This document shows, one piece after another, positions 7,963 to 16,383 of a DNA stretch of 64,000 nt. Location of the stretch: NCBI GenBank assembly GCA_963697365.1, contig CAVONT010000017.1:124001-188000 (forward strand). The letters run 5' to 3'. The DNA comes from CAIXZV01 sp963697365. Lineage in GTDB: Bacteria; Chloroflexota; Limnocylindria; Limnocylindrales; CSP1-4. A program made the position numbers and the translations under genes. The notes below the pieces were generated by a model. That model had not been told where the DNA came from, made no database searches, and saw only the letters and a list, made by a program, of their open reading frames with translations. How positions within the stretch are numbered: position 1 is the first letter of the stretch; every line of letters starts with the position of its first letter.

Positions 7963-8819
7963 GGTTCGGGCTCCACGGGCGTGTCGCCGGCCCGCGATCC
8001 GCCTTCGGAGGGACGGACCCCGGCGACTCCGAGCCCGCCGGCCTCGGCCAGCGCGAGGTCGATGTCCACGGGCTGGCCGCTCACGTCGGAGTCGGGCGCC
8101 ATGTGGACGCGCCCCTCGGGGACGGCCATCCCGACCAGCGGTCCGAGCAGCCCGCCCACCACGATGCCGACGCCCGGTCCAAGGACCAGCGAGGCGACCA
8201 CGCCCAGCGCGGCTCCGGTACCCGCCGCCACCAACTCGCGACGGCCTGTGACGAGGCCGACGGCGAGCCCGGCCATCGCCGCTGGGAACACGATGTCGAG
8301 GCCGAGCGCCGCAGGCTCCACGATCGCCCCGCCGAGCAGCACGCCGGCGACGGTCGCCAGGTTCCAGGGGATGTAGACACCGACGACCGCGGCGATCCAG
8401 TACCCGACCGCGTCCGGAGCGCCCAGGCGGTGGAAGTGGGCCGCGGTGAGCGCGAAGGCCTCGTCGGTCAGGAAGTGGGCCATGAACGCGCGATGGGGTC
8501 GGGAGGCCACCCGTCGGAGTCCCGGCGCGAGGCTCGCGCTGTACAGCAGGTGTCGTGCGTTGAGGGCCGCGGTGAGGACCACGATCGGCAGCCACGGCAG
8601 CCCGGCCGCCACGTACCCGACGGCCGCGAACTGCGCGGCGCCGGCGAAGCACAGGAGGCTCATCGCGCTCGCCTCGAGCGGCGAGAAGCCGGCCTCCTTG
8701 GCGGCCAGTCCGAAGACGAAGCCGAAGGCGACGATGGACGCGACGATCCCCGCCGTGTCGAGCAGCAGCTGGCGGCGGCCCGCGCGAAGGTCAGGTCCGG
8801 ACGTCGAGGCGGCCTTCAC
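7959..8819 (-). CDS. azlC: AzlC-family branched-chain amino-acid permease
   Basis: Polytopic inner-membrane exporter subunit of about 286 residues. Hallmarks are GFVFGLAAKEAGFSPLEA, the FAGAAQFAAVGY segment, LNARHLLYSASLAPGLR and FLTDEAFAL, all typical of AzlC/BrnF. The C-terminal 50 residues are a hydrophilic Asp/Pro/Gly-rich tail. The start is uncertain: GTG at 8819 is chosen because it lies just after the stop of the upstream small gene. No clear ribosome-binding site is visible. Confidence 0.85.
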   Translation of the reverse strand: MKAASTSGPDLRAGRRQLLLDTAGIVASIVAFGFVFGLAAKEAGFSPLEASAMSLLCFAGAAQFAAVGYVAAGLPWLPIVVLTAALNARHLLYSASLAPGLRRVASRPHRAFMAHFLTDEAFALTAAHFHRLGAPDAVGYWIAAVVGVYIPWNLATVAGVLLGGAIVEPAALGLDIVFPAAMAGLAVGLVTGRRELVAAGTGAALGVVASLVLGPGVGIVVGGLLGPLVGMAVPEGRVHMAPDSDVSGQPVDIDLALAEAGGLGVAGVRPSEGGSRAGDTPVEPEP

Positions 8820-8850
8820 CGGGGTGGCCTGGCGGATGCCGGCCGGACGG

Positions 8851-9123
8851 CTAGCGGAGGAAGGTCTTCGCGCAGGTCGCGTCGCAGACGACGAAGACGG
8901 CCCGCTTCTCGGCCGCGTAGCCGGCGGCGTGCAGAAGGCCCGCACAGCCCTTGGTGGGGCACTTGTAGACCCACCGTCGGGGAGCGTCGTCGAGTGGCGT
9001 CGTCTCGGCCCTGAGCTTGTCGGCCAGGCCCTCCCGGGTCTCGAGGAGCGCGGCGATCGCGGCGGCGCGCTCGGTTTCCGATTCGCTGGTGTATGGGTAG
9101 CTCTGCCCGACGTTCGAGGTCAC
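8851..9123 (-). CDS. Small zinc-ribbon-like protein
   Basis: A 90-residue protein with an acidic/Ala-rich helical N-terminal half (SETERAAAIAALLETREG). A C-terminal Cys cluster, CPTKGC followed by about 20 residues and CDATC, suggests one bound zinc. The GTG start is supported by GGAGG seven nt upstream. The function is unknown. It lies upstream of azlCD on the same strand with a 31-bp gap. Confidence 0.6.
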   Translation of the reverse strand: MTSNVGQSYPYTSESETERAAAIAALLETREGLADKLRAETTPLDDAPRRWVYKCPTKGCAGLLHAAGYAAEKRAVFVVCDATCAKTFLR

Positions 9124-9360
9124 CTGTGCCTCCGCTGTCCACACGAGACCGGCGGCAGGTCGTGTGTGAGCGCGGCTGCCACCGGCGGCCCGAGGATACC
9201 ACCGGGTCCATGCCAGACGAGCCGGCCTGACAGCATCCCGCCTGCCCGGAGACGGCCGGCGGGTGTACCTTGCGGCCGGCACCAGGACGCGAGGCCGACA
9301 GGCCGGCGCGCGGTGTGCGACTGGGACGACGAGCAGCATGGTGGGACGACGAGGAGCACG

Positions 9361-9597
9361 GTGAGCAGGACCTGGGGCCATGCCGAGGACAAGGACAGCC
9401 GCCTGCCGTTCAGCTGGGTCTCGGACCACGAGATCGAGCCCGACGCGGTCGACGGGACCTGCACCGGCTGCGGCGGGCGGATCGCCCTGGTGTGGACGGA
9501 GGCCTGGGACTGCGGCTGCGTCTTCGCCGTCGCGGAGGGCGCGCTGGTCCGGCCTTGCCAGGCCCATTCCGCCGAGGGCGACCACCTCGAGGCTTGA
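9361..9597 (+). CDS. Small cysteine-rich protein of unknown function
   Basis: A 78-residue product with CTGC, DCGC and a later RPC, which could form a metal site. It is Trp/Glu-rich and otherwise unrecognised. GTG at 9361 follows a GAGGAG ribosome-binding site. It is divergent from the other small Cys-rich gene, sharing a region of about 237 bp. Confidence 0.5.
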   Translation: MSRTWGHAEDKDSRLPFSWVSDHEIEPDAVDGTCTGCGGRIALVWTEAWDCGCVFAVAEGALVRPCQAHSAEGDHLEA

Positions 9598-9636
9598 GAG
9601 CACGGTCAGGCGCCGCACGCGACGACCGGGCTGCCG

Positions 9637-9688
9637 GGTCTGCCGGACTGCCGGACTACCGGACTGCCGGACTACCGGACTGCCGGCA
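9637..9688 (+). repeat. Tandem repeat of a CCGGACTR-type octamer
   Basis: A run of alternating CCGGACTG and CCGGACTA octamers fills the gap after the small Cys-rich gene and includes the stop codon of the convergent gamma-glutamyltransferase gene. It is a simple sequence repeat likely to vary in copy number. Confidence 0.65.
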
Positions 9689-11315
9689 GCCCGGCGCTCC
9701 GCGGATCGGTCATCGCGAGGAGCGTGCCCCCATCGGCCGGCCCGCCGTCGACCAGCTCGATCGCGTGCTCGTGCCCGAGCGCCCCGTTGTACAAGCTCGC
9801 GTTCGATGTCGTGGCCCCGGTCGCGGAGTCCCTGCTCCACGCCTGCCGCCAGCTCCCCGTCCGCGAACACCGCGGTGGGTGGTGCGTGCCAGCCAGCCGG
9901 CTCGACGGTGATCCTCGGCGCCGCGATGGCCGTCGCGAGGTCGGCCCGCCCGTCCACGAGCGCCGAAACGAGCTGGACGTGCAGCTGGGGCTGGATGTCC
10001 CCACCCATCGAGCCGCCGACGATCCAAGGCCGCCGCTCGCCGGCCCGGAACAGCATCCCGGGCAGCAGGGTGTGCGCGGTTCGCTTGCCGGGCTCGATGA
10101 CGTTCGGGTGGGAGGGGTCCAGCGAGAACGAGGCACCCCGGTTCTGGTAGTGGACGCCGGTCTGGGCGTCCACGACACCCGAGCCGAACCCTGCCGCGTT
10201 GGACTGGATCAGGCTCACCGCGTTGCCCTGCCCGTCGACCACGGCGAGGTAGATCGTCCCGCCCACGAGCGTCCGGACGGGGAGCGGCGAGGGGTCGGCA
10301 CGGCGCGGATCGATCCGCCCGGCGAGGTCCTGCGCCCGCGCCCGCGAGAGCAGCAGGTCAACCGGCACGTCGCGGAACGACGGGTCGGTCAGCATCGCGT
10401 CGCGGTCCGCGTAGACGAGCTTGGCCGCCTCGAGCCACAGGTGTGGCCACGCCGCATCGGTCCAGCCAGCAGGGCCGAACGCCGCCCCGGCCGGCGGCTC
10501 GAACTCCCCGAGGATGTTGAGCAGCTCCAGCGCCAGCACGCCGCTGCTGTTGGGCGGATGCGTCGTCACCCGCACCCCCCGGTACTCGGTGGCGATGGGC
10601 GTTGCCCACGTGCTGCGATGGGTGCGCAGGTCGGTGGCCGTGTGCAGCGCCCCTGCCTCCGAGAGGTTGCGCGCCAGTCGCTCGCCCAGGTCCCCGTCGT
10701 AGTACGCGTCGAAGCCCTCGTCGACGAGCGTCTGCAGCGTCGCGGCCAGGGCCGGAAGCTGGACGGGCTCGCCGGGGCGCCAGGGTCGGCCGTGCGGGCG
10801 CCAGACCTGCCGGAAGCCGGTCGCCCAGCCCGCGTCACCGAGGTCCGCATCGGTGGCCTCGACCGCGGCGATCAGCCCGTCCCAGGCTGGGAAGCCGGCC
10901 TCGGCGTGCTCGATCGCCGGCGCCGAGGACCGTGGCTCCGCGTGAGGCGGCCCCAGCGCCCATGGGCATCGGCCCACGACCGCACGGCGCCCGGCACCGT
11001 GATGCCGTAGGGCCCGCGCAGTGGGATGCGATCCAGGCCGCGCGATCGCAGGAGGGCCACATCGGCTGCCGCAGGCGCCCGGCCCGAGCCGTTGAGCGCG
11101 ACCTGCTCGCCCGCCACCTCATCCCAGACCAGCCAGAACGCGTCACCCCCGATGCCGCACCCGTTGGGCATGACGACGCCCAGCACCGCGTTGGCCGCGA
11201 TTGCGGCATCCACGGCGTGGCCACCGGCCGCCAGCACGCCCAGGCCGGCGGCCGTCGCAAGGTGGTGCGGTGCGACGACTGCACCGCGGGATCCCCGGAC
11301 GGCCCGGGCGGGCAC
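9672..11315 (-). CDS. ggt: Gamma-glutamyltransferase (two frameshifts)
   Basis: Ntn-hydrolase-type transferase of glutathione and gamma-glutamyl compounds, made as a precursor that cleaves itself at Thr. The N-terminal part (ATAAGLGVLAAGGHAVDAA, NGCGIGGDAFWLV) is in one frame. The middle (PAIEHAEAGFPAW to the autocleavage/nucleophile region GGTIYLAVVDGQGNAVSL, then IVGGSMGGDIQPQ) is in a second. The end (LGHEHAIE, TDPRSAGLPAVR) is in a third. The breaks are near 10945 (one base lost) and 9800 (one base gained). The repaired length is about 547 residues, normal. No signal peptide is seen, so a cytoplasmic form is possible. It lies downstream of the MFS gene on the same strand. The breaks are probably sequence errors, but real decay cannot be excluded. 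Confidence 0.8.
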
Positions 11316-11357
11316 AAGGGGAGTCCAAGGGCAGTCACAAGGGGGTCGCTCCGGCCA

Positions 11358-12647
11358 TCAGGCGGGCCCGAAGGTCTCGGCCGCGTTCGGTCCCACGAAG
11401 TGCTCGTACCGTCGGAGGTGGCCCAGCGGCAGCAGCGCCACGCCCAGGAGCACCACGGCGACGACGAAGATGCCGTCCAGGCCCCAGGCTGCAGCGGATG
11501 CGCCGCCCAGGAGGCTGCCGACGATCTGGCCGAGCGCGAGGAAGACCGAGTACAGGCCCATGATCGCCCCGCGGTCGTCTGGATAGGCCTCGGTCACATC
11601 GGCCAGCAGGCCGATCGCGGCCGGTGTGGCCCCTGCCAGCACGAACAGGCCGGCGATGGCGAGCACCGCGAGCGCGAGCGGGACAACGAGCGGCAGGCCG
11701 GCCGCATGGTTGACACCGAACCCGGCCGCCAGCACCGCGCCACCGCCCAGGATCCCGTAGAAGATGATCGTCGTGCGGCGCATCTGGGCGAACCGACGTC
11801 CCCACCAGAAGATGCCGGCGAAGAACAGGAGTCCGCCCAGGCCGAGCACCACGCTGATGACGTTGCGGTCCACGCCGCCCATGAGGAGCTGGTCCGAGAA
11901 CTCCGGGCTGGGCTTGCTCACCAGCTGGAAGAGCGTCTGCGTGGTGAACAGTCCCAGCACGGCGTTGATGGCGATCCACGTCGGTGCCAGCAGCCAGACA
12001 TGGGAGCCGGTGAGGATCCCCCAGTAGCGCTTGAGCGAAGCTGCGCCGCGGACGCCCTGCTCGGGGTGCGGCGGCGGCTCGGCGTCGGCCGGGACGCCCA
12101 GCTTGTAGATGGCGAAGGAGACGCCGTAGAGCACCGCGTTCAGCAGGAACACCGTCGGGCCCAGCGCGGTGAACAGGGGGCCCGCGATGACCAGGCCGCC
12201 GAACAGGCCCGCGAGCGTGGCCGCCTCGAAGCGGGCGGTCGCCCGTCCACGGAGCGCCTCGTCGCTGGCGGTCGCGAAGGCGATGAAGCCGAGGATCGAT
12301 GGGATCGAGGCCGCCGTCGAGGCGCCCTCGAGCAGGCGCGTGCCCAGCAGCACCGGGATGCTCGTGGCAAACGCCGTGATGATGACGGCCACCGCACCGA
12401 ACGCCGGCCCGAACAGCATCACGCGGCGGTGGCCGAGCCGGTCCGAGAGCACCCCGAACAGCGGCGAGCCGACGAGCTCGGCCGCGTAGAACAGGGCGAC
12501 GAACCAGCCGAGGGTGATCGCGTCGACCTTCGGCCCGCCGTACACCTCGAGGTCGGCGAGGTAGTAGACGAGGGCTCCGCCCGTGAGGCCCGTCGAGAGC
12601 CGCAGGGTGAAGGTGCCCAGGATCACCGCCAGCAGAGATCGCGCCAT
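11358..12647 (-). CDS. MFS transporter
   Basis: A 429-residue major facilitator with 12 predicted helices. The loop 2-3 signature GVLSDRLGHRRVM is present and there is a long central loop (ADAEPPPHPEQGVRG). The helix-5 region GLFGGLVIAGPLF and the C-terminal half are typical of drug/metabolite efflux carriers. The substrate is unknown. It shares its strand and probably its transcript with the gamma-glutamyltransferase gene 42 bp downstream. The start ATG at 12647 lies 8 nt after a TACCCT hexamer. Confidence 0.75.
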   Translation of the reverse strand: MARSLLAVILGTFTLRLSTGLTGGALVYYLADLEVYGGPKVDAITLGWFVALFYAAELVGSPLFGVLSDRLGHRRVMLFGPAFGAVAVIITAFATSIPVLLGTRLLEGASTAASIPSILGFIAFATASDEALRGRATARFEAATLAGLFGGLVIAGPLFTALGPTVFLLNAVLYGVSFAIYKLGVPADAEPPPHPEQGVRGAASLKRYWGILTGSHVWLLAPTWIAINAVLGLFTTQTLFQLVSKPSPEFSDQLLMGGVDRNVISVVLGLGGLLFFAGIFWWGRRFAQMRRTTIIFYGILGGGAVLAAGFGVNHAAGLPLVVPLALAVLAIAGLFVLAGATPAAIGLLADVTEAYPDDRGAIMGLYSVFLALGQIVGSLLGGASAAAWGLDGIFVVAVVLLGVALLPLGHLRRYEHFVGPNAAETFGPA

Positions 12648-12655
12648 CTCGCGGA

Positions 12656-12661
12656 AGGGTA
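12656..12661 (-). promoter_or_regulatory. -10 element of the MFS gene, probable leaderless start
   Basis: TACCCT on the minus strand lies 8 nt before the ATG at 12647, with no Shine-Dalgarno sequence between. The divergent degV promoter is about 115 bp away. Confidence 0.4.
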
Positions 12662-12774
12662 GCGGGTCGCGCCGCGGCCGACAGCGCCGCCCGGCGCACC
12701 CCGGCCGAGGGCGCCGGCCCGGATGTGCCGGCCCCCGAACGCGCCGGAGGGGTGACGGGGCTGGCGCCTGTCCG

Positions 12775-12830
12775 TATCATCGGGCGCCCGGAGTGGACCG
12801 CAGAGGCGCGGCCAGCTCACAGCAGGAGGG
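12775..12830 (+). promoter_or_regulatory. degV -10 hexamer and ribosome-binding site
   Basis: TATCAT at 12775-12780 is a candidate -10. AGGAGGG at 12824-12830, 10 nt before the GTG, is a strong ribosome-binding site that decides the start at 12841. Confidence 0.45.
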
Positions 12831-12840
12831 ATATCCGACC

Positions 12841-13686
12841 GTGTCCCGCGTCGCGCTCATCACCGACTCCGCCAGTGACCTGCAGCCCGAGGTGGCGGCC
12901 CAGCACGGGATCACCGTCGTGCCGCTCCAGGTCAGCTTCGGCGACGAGGCGTTCCTGGCCAACAAGACCCTGACCACGGACCAGTTCTGGCAGCGGATGC
13001 TCGCCCCAAACGCGCCCTTCCCGACGACCGCCGCCGCCTCGCCCGGCGAGTTCGCCGCTGCCTTCGGGGAGGCGTTCGACGCCGGTGCCGAGTCGATCGT
13101 CTGCGTCACGGTCTCGGGCGACCTGTCGGGGACGCTCAAGTCCGTCCAGATCGCGACGGCCGGCATGCCCGATCGTGACATCCACGTGGTGGATTCCCGG
13201 ACGGTGTCGGCGGGCCAGGCGATGCTTGCCCAGCACGGCGTGCGCCTGGCGGCCGCGGGAGCATCCGGTGCCGAGGTCGCCTCGGCTCTCGAGGAGCGCA
13301 AGGAGGACGTGGGCCTCTACGTCGCCCTCGACACCCTCGAGTACCTCAAGCGCGGCGGCCGGATCAGCGGCACCAGGGCTGCCGTGGGCTCCATGCTGTC
13401 CATCAAGCCGATCATCACCGTGGTCGGCGGCATCGTCGAGAACGCGGACCGCGTGCGGACGCGGGCGAAGGCACGCGAGCGGGTGCTCGAGCTGCTGACC
13501 TCGCAGGCGCTCGAGGAGGCGACCGTGCTGTACACGCCGGGCGCCGACGTGGACGAGTTCCGCGACGAGTTCATGGCCCGGTCCGGACTGCCGGCGGACA
13601 GGATCCAGACGATGATCGTCGGGCCGTCGGTTGGCCCGCACATCGGCCCCGGGTGCCTCGGCGGCGTGTTCGTCCGCCGGAGCTGA
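12841..13686 (+). CDS. DegV family protein (fatty-acid-binding, FakB-like)
   Basis: A 281-residue protein with the family start VALITDSASDLQPE, SFGD, the TTAAASPGEF acyl-binding loop, VSGDLSGTLKS, VVDSRTVSAGQ and LEYLKRGGRIS. DegV/FakB proteins bind a fatty acid and present it to the DAK2-type kinase FakA. No fakA is nearby in this window. GTG start with AGGAGG upstream. Confidence 0.9.
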   Translation: MSRVALITDSASDLQPEVAAQHGITVVPLQVSFGDEAFLANKTLTTDQFWQRMLAPNAPFPTTAAASPGEFAAAFGEAFDAGAESIVCVTVSGDLSGTLKSVQIATAGMPDRDIHVVDSRTVSAGQAMLAQHGVRLAAAGASGAEVASALEERKEDVGLYVALDTLEYLKRGGRISGTRAAVGSMLSIKPIITVVGGIVENADRVRTRAKARERVLELLTSQALEEATVLYTPGADVDEFRDEFMARSGLPADRIQTMIVGPSVGPHIGPGCLGGVFVRRS

Positions 13687-13715
13687 GCGTCTGACGGCGA
13701 TCCTGCCAGGGCGAC

Positions 13716-13742
13716 CCCTGCCACCTGACAGGTGCGACAGGG
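13716..13742 (+). terminator. Possible hairpin terminator after degV
   Basis: Nested arms CCCTG/CAGGG and CACCT/AGGTG form an imperfect hairpin 30 bp past the degV stop. There is no T-run, so confidence is low. Confidence 0.3.
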
Positions 13743-13799
13743 TGACGGATTGGTTGCGGCCGGGTGCCGAGCGGCACGGTCCGCGGACGCCTCCATGGC

Positions 13800-13805
13800 T
13801 ATACT
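13800..13805 (+). promoter_or_regulatory. -10 element of the glutamate dehydrogenase gene
   Basis: TATACT is the best -10 match in the 258-bp gap upstream of gdhA. It predicts a leader of about 130 nt before the ATG at 13945. That leader has no recognised riboswitch. GAGGA at 13929-13933 is the likely ribosome-binding site. Confidence 0.45.
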
Positions 13806-13944
13806 CGGCCATCAGAGGCGGTGTTCGGACGCGTCGGCCATGCCACGGCCGGCCGGTCCCGGATGCCCCCGTGTGGTCGCCCGGAAGACGACCAAACGCA
13901 TCGGGATGGCGGTCCCGCATCCCACCACGAGGATCACCCGTTCA

Positions 13945-15210
13945 ATGACGACGGAGAACATGGCGCCACCGATCAATGCCTGGCAGGTCGCCCAGCAGCA
14001 GTTCGACCTTGCGGCCGAGATGCTCAGCCTCGATCCCGGCCTCCGCCGCGTCCTGCGCGAGCCGCGCCGCGAGCTGACGGTGCACTTCCCGGTGCAGATG
14101 GACGACGGCTCGGTCCAGGTCTACACGGGCTACCGCGTCCAGCACAACCTCAGCCGCGGGCCCGCCAAGGGCGGCATCCGCTACCACCAGGACGTCACCC
14201 TCGACGAGGTCAAGGCCCTCGCGATGTGGATGACCTGGAAGTGCGCGGTCGTGGGCATCCCGTACGGTGGCGGCAAGGGCGGCGTGTCCGTCGACCCCAA
14301 GAAGCTCTCGCTGAAGGAGCTGGAGCACCTCTCCCGGCGCTACTTCTCGGAGATCTCGGTCCTGGTCGGCCCCGAGCGCGACATCCCCGCGCCGGACGTC
14401 AACACCACGCCGCAGATCATGGCCTGGATCATGGACACCTACTCCATGCACGCCGGCTACACGGTCCCGGGCGTCGTCACCGGCAAGCCGATCAGCATCG
14501 GCGGCTCCGAGGGCCGCAACGAGGCCACGGCGCGCGGCTGCGTCTTCACCATCGTGCAGGCTGCCAAGCACCTGGGCATGGACCTGACCAAGTCCACGGT
14601 CGCGGTGCAGGGCTTCGGCAACGCCGGCTACATCGCCGCGCAGCTCATGTCCGACGAGGGCTCCACGGTCATCGCCGTGTCCGACACGGGCGGCGCGATC
14701 CTGAAGCAGGAGGGCCTCGACATCCCGAAGGTCCTGGCCTGGAAGAAGGAGCACGGCACCGTCGTCGGCTTCCCGGGCAGCAAGACGATCACCAACGGCG
14801 AGCTCCTCGAGCTCGAGTGCGACATCCTGATCCCGGCCGCCTACGAGAACCAGATCACGTCCGCGAACGTGGACAACATCAAGGCCAAGATCATCGCCGA
14901 GGCCGCCAACGGCCCCACGACCCCCGAGGCCGACGAGGTCCTCTGGAAGAAGGGCGTGTTCATGATCCCCGACATTCTCGCGAATGCCGGCGGCGTGACC
15001 GTCTGCTACTTCGAGTGGGTCCAGGACCTCAACCGCGACCACTGGACCGAGACCGAGGTCAACGCCAAGCTCAAGGTCATCATGGACAAGGCCTTTGCCG
15101 AGGTCCTGGCCCAGAGCGAGAAGCACGGCGTGAACATGCGCACGGGCGCCTACCTCAACGCCGTCCAGCGCGTCGCCGACGCCACGGCCCTCCGCGGTCT
15201 CTACCCGTAG
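13945..15210 (+). CDS. gdhA: Glutamate dehydrogenase
   Basis: Oxidative deamination or synthesis of glutamate (2-oxoglutarate plus ammonia) with NAD(P). The 421-residue length matches the hexameric 45-kDa class. Visible are RVQHNLSRGPAKGGIRYH with the catalytic Lys region, PYGGGKGG, the PDVNTTPQIMAW loop, a Rossmann fold (VAVQGFGNAGYIAA) and AAYENQIT. ATG at 13945 has GAGGA upstream; ATG at 13960 is an alternative. A hairpin follows 40 bp after the stop. It connects 2-oxoglutarate with the nitrogen reserve genes at the start of the window. Confidence 0.95.
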   Translation: MTTENMAPPINAWQVAQQQFDLAAEMLSLDPGLRRVLREPRRELTVHFPVQMDDGSVQVYTGYRVQHNLSRGPAKGGIRYHQDVTLDEVKALAMWMTWKCAVVGIPYGGGKGGVSVDPKKLSLKELEHLSRRYFSEISVLVGPERDIPAPDVNTTPQIMAWIMDTYSMHAGYTVPGVVTGKPISIGGSEGRNEATARGCVFTIVQAAKHLGMDLTKSTVAVQGFGNAGYIAAQLMSDEGSTVIAVSDTGGAILKQEGLDIPKVLAWKKEHGTVVGFPGSKTITNGELLELECDILIPAAYENQITSANVDNIKAKIIAEAANGPTTPEADEVLWKKGVFMIPDILANAGGVTVCYFEWVQDLNRDHWTETEVNAKLKVIMDKAFAEVLAQSEKHGVNMRTGAYLNAVQRVADATALRGLYP

Positions 15211-15249
15211 GTCACCCGCGGCAGCCGCTGCCGCGCTTCGAACGCCGAA

Positions 15250-15272
15250 CGGCCCGGGCTTGTCCCGGGCCG
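15250..15272 (+). terminator. Hairpin terminator after gdhA
   Basis: A 9-bp perfect stem, CGGCCCGGG paired with CCCGGGCCG around CTTGT, lies 40 bp past the gdhA stop. It is GC-rich without a clear T-run, as is usual in this genome. Confidence 0.6.
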
Positions 15273-15343
15273 ATCGCTTCCCAGCGCCCCCGACGTCCCA
15301 GCGCCCCCGACGTCCCAGCGCCCCGCCGCCATCCTTGTCAGAT

Positions 15344-15598
15344 TCCCACCAGGTGGGCGCTATCGGGCGAGTTCGTCACGGGCACCGGCCCCACGCCGCG
15401 GGGCCGAGCGTGGCGGTCCACCACGACATGCGCTTGCTCCCACCTGGCGGGCGCTATCCGATGTCCCGGCCCTTCGACCTGCGCTTGCTCCCACCTGGTG
15501 GGCACTACGGGGTGTCCGACCCGGTTCCGGGCAGATAGCTCCCACCTGGCGGGCGTATGGCGGTTGGCGCCCGAATAGCTCCCACCTGGTGGGCGTAT
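15344..15598. repeat. Five copies of a palindromic element, core CCCACCTGGYGGG
   Basis: Copies begin at 15344 (CCCACCAGGTGGGCGCTAT), 15438, 15489, 15540 and 15580. The core is an inverted repeat, CCCACC and GGTGGG around one base. Copies 2 and 3 share the left flank TGCGCTTGCT. Copies 4 and 5 share ATAGCT on the left and GCGTATGG on the right. Start-to-start distances are 94, 51, 51 and 40 bp. They could be operators for a dimeric regulator or a REP-like family; the sequence alone does not decide. Confidence 0.75.
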
Positions 15599-15696
15599 GG
15601 GAACCAGCGGGGCAGGGGCCACGCACGGGGCCGCGGGCAGCGCGTGGGCCGCGGCATCGGGCACCCCAGCGGCAGGGAACCCGGCGCGCCCCCTGT

Positions 15697-15702
15697 TACC
15701 AT
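15697..15702 (+). promoter_or_regulatory. -10 element, probable leaderless start
   Basis: TACCAT followed by exactly 6 nt and the ATG at 15709. The identical TACCAT hexamer is the -10 of the greA promoter, where a -35 at 17 bp supports its identity. Confidence 0.5.
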
Positions 15703-15708
15703 CCGACC

Positions 15709-16314
15709 ATGCTTGACCACGAGGAGAAGTTCCTCTTCAAGGAGGAGATCCTCCACCTTGCCAACGCCCTCAACGACCCGGGCAGCCTCGACAACGTCGA
15801 GGACCTCCTGACCGACGTCATCACGAGTCCCCGGTTCGACTCGGAGGTGTTCACCCTCGAGCGCAGCCTCCAGGTGATGCTCGGCGCCCGGGCCGGGACG
15901 ACGCTCGTCGGCCTGCTCACCGTGGCCCCCGAGGTGTTCGACGAGGTGGGCGAGGTCCGGATCCCGCCCGAGGTCTACGAGCGACTGGTCGCCTGGCGAG
16001 CCCGCTTCGGCCTGGCCATCGACAACGCCCTCAACTTCCTCAACAACCCCGATGGCATCCAGGGCCACAACTTCGGCACCCAGGTCGCGCACGTCGAGGA
16101 GCGCCGCGTCCTGCAGGGCCGGCTCACGCTGGTCCGCTACAACAACGAGCCGCAGTTCTTCGTGGCCGATGCCGCGGTCTTCCTCGGCGTTGTCACCGAC
16201 ATCCTCGAGCGGCTCGGACCCTACCTCGAGCCCGACTCGGTGGACGAGGAGTCCATGGTCCGCCTCCGGGAGGCGCTCCAGCTGATCGAGCGCAAGACCG
16301 CGCCGCGCGGGTAG
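15709..16314 (+). CDS. Conserved-looking protein of unknown function
   Basis: A 201-residue soluble protein, mainly helical and acidic, beginning MLDHEEKFLFKEEILHLA. No catalytic motif is recognised. Codon use and GC3 match its neighbours, so it is a real gene. The BioD-like/DRTGG gene follows after 69 bp on the same strand, so the two may be co-transcribed and functionally linked. The start is supported by a -10 hexamer 6 nt upstream. Confidence 0.7.
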   Translation: MLDHEEKFLFKEEILHLANALNDPGSLDNVEDLLTDVITSPRFDSEVFTLERSLQVMLGARAGTTLVGLLTVAPEVFDEVGEVRIPPEVYERLVAWRARFGLAIDNALNFLNNPDGIQGHNFGTQVAHVEERRVLQGRLTLVRYNNEPQFFVADAAVFLGVVTDILERLGPYLEPDSVDEESMVRLREALQLIERKTAPRG

Positions 16315-16383
16315 CGCCACCCGCAGGCCGGGGATCGCCCCCAGGGGATCGTCCCGCACGCCACTCGACCAAGGGGACCCGCC

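Larger units (their letters stand above)
15211..15708. other. Repeat-rich spacer of about 500 bp without a gene
   Basis: After the gdhA hairpin there are three copies of a 17-bp unit (CCCAGCGCCCCCGACGT type, 15282-15325), then five palindromic CCCACCTGGYGGGC elements (15344-15598). The downstream gene's promoter lies at 15697. Short open frames exist but none has a credible start or codon pattern. Confidence 0.6.

Noticed and set aside
7630..8652. A 340-residue minus-strand frame covering azlD and part of azlC
   Set aside because: Only its last 110 residues are AzlD-like; the rest is the wrong frame of azlC, and ATG at 7962 overlaps the azlC stop.
15344..15598. CRISPR array
   Set aside because: The five repeats are only about 19 bp, strongly palindromic, with uneven spacing (94, 51, 51, 40) and flanks that are shared between copies; no cas genes are present.
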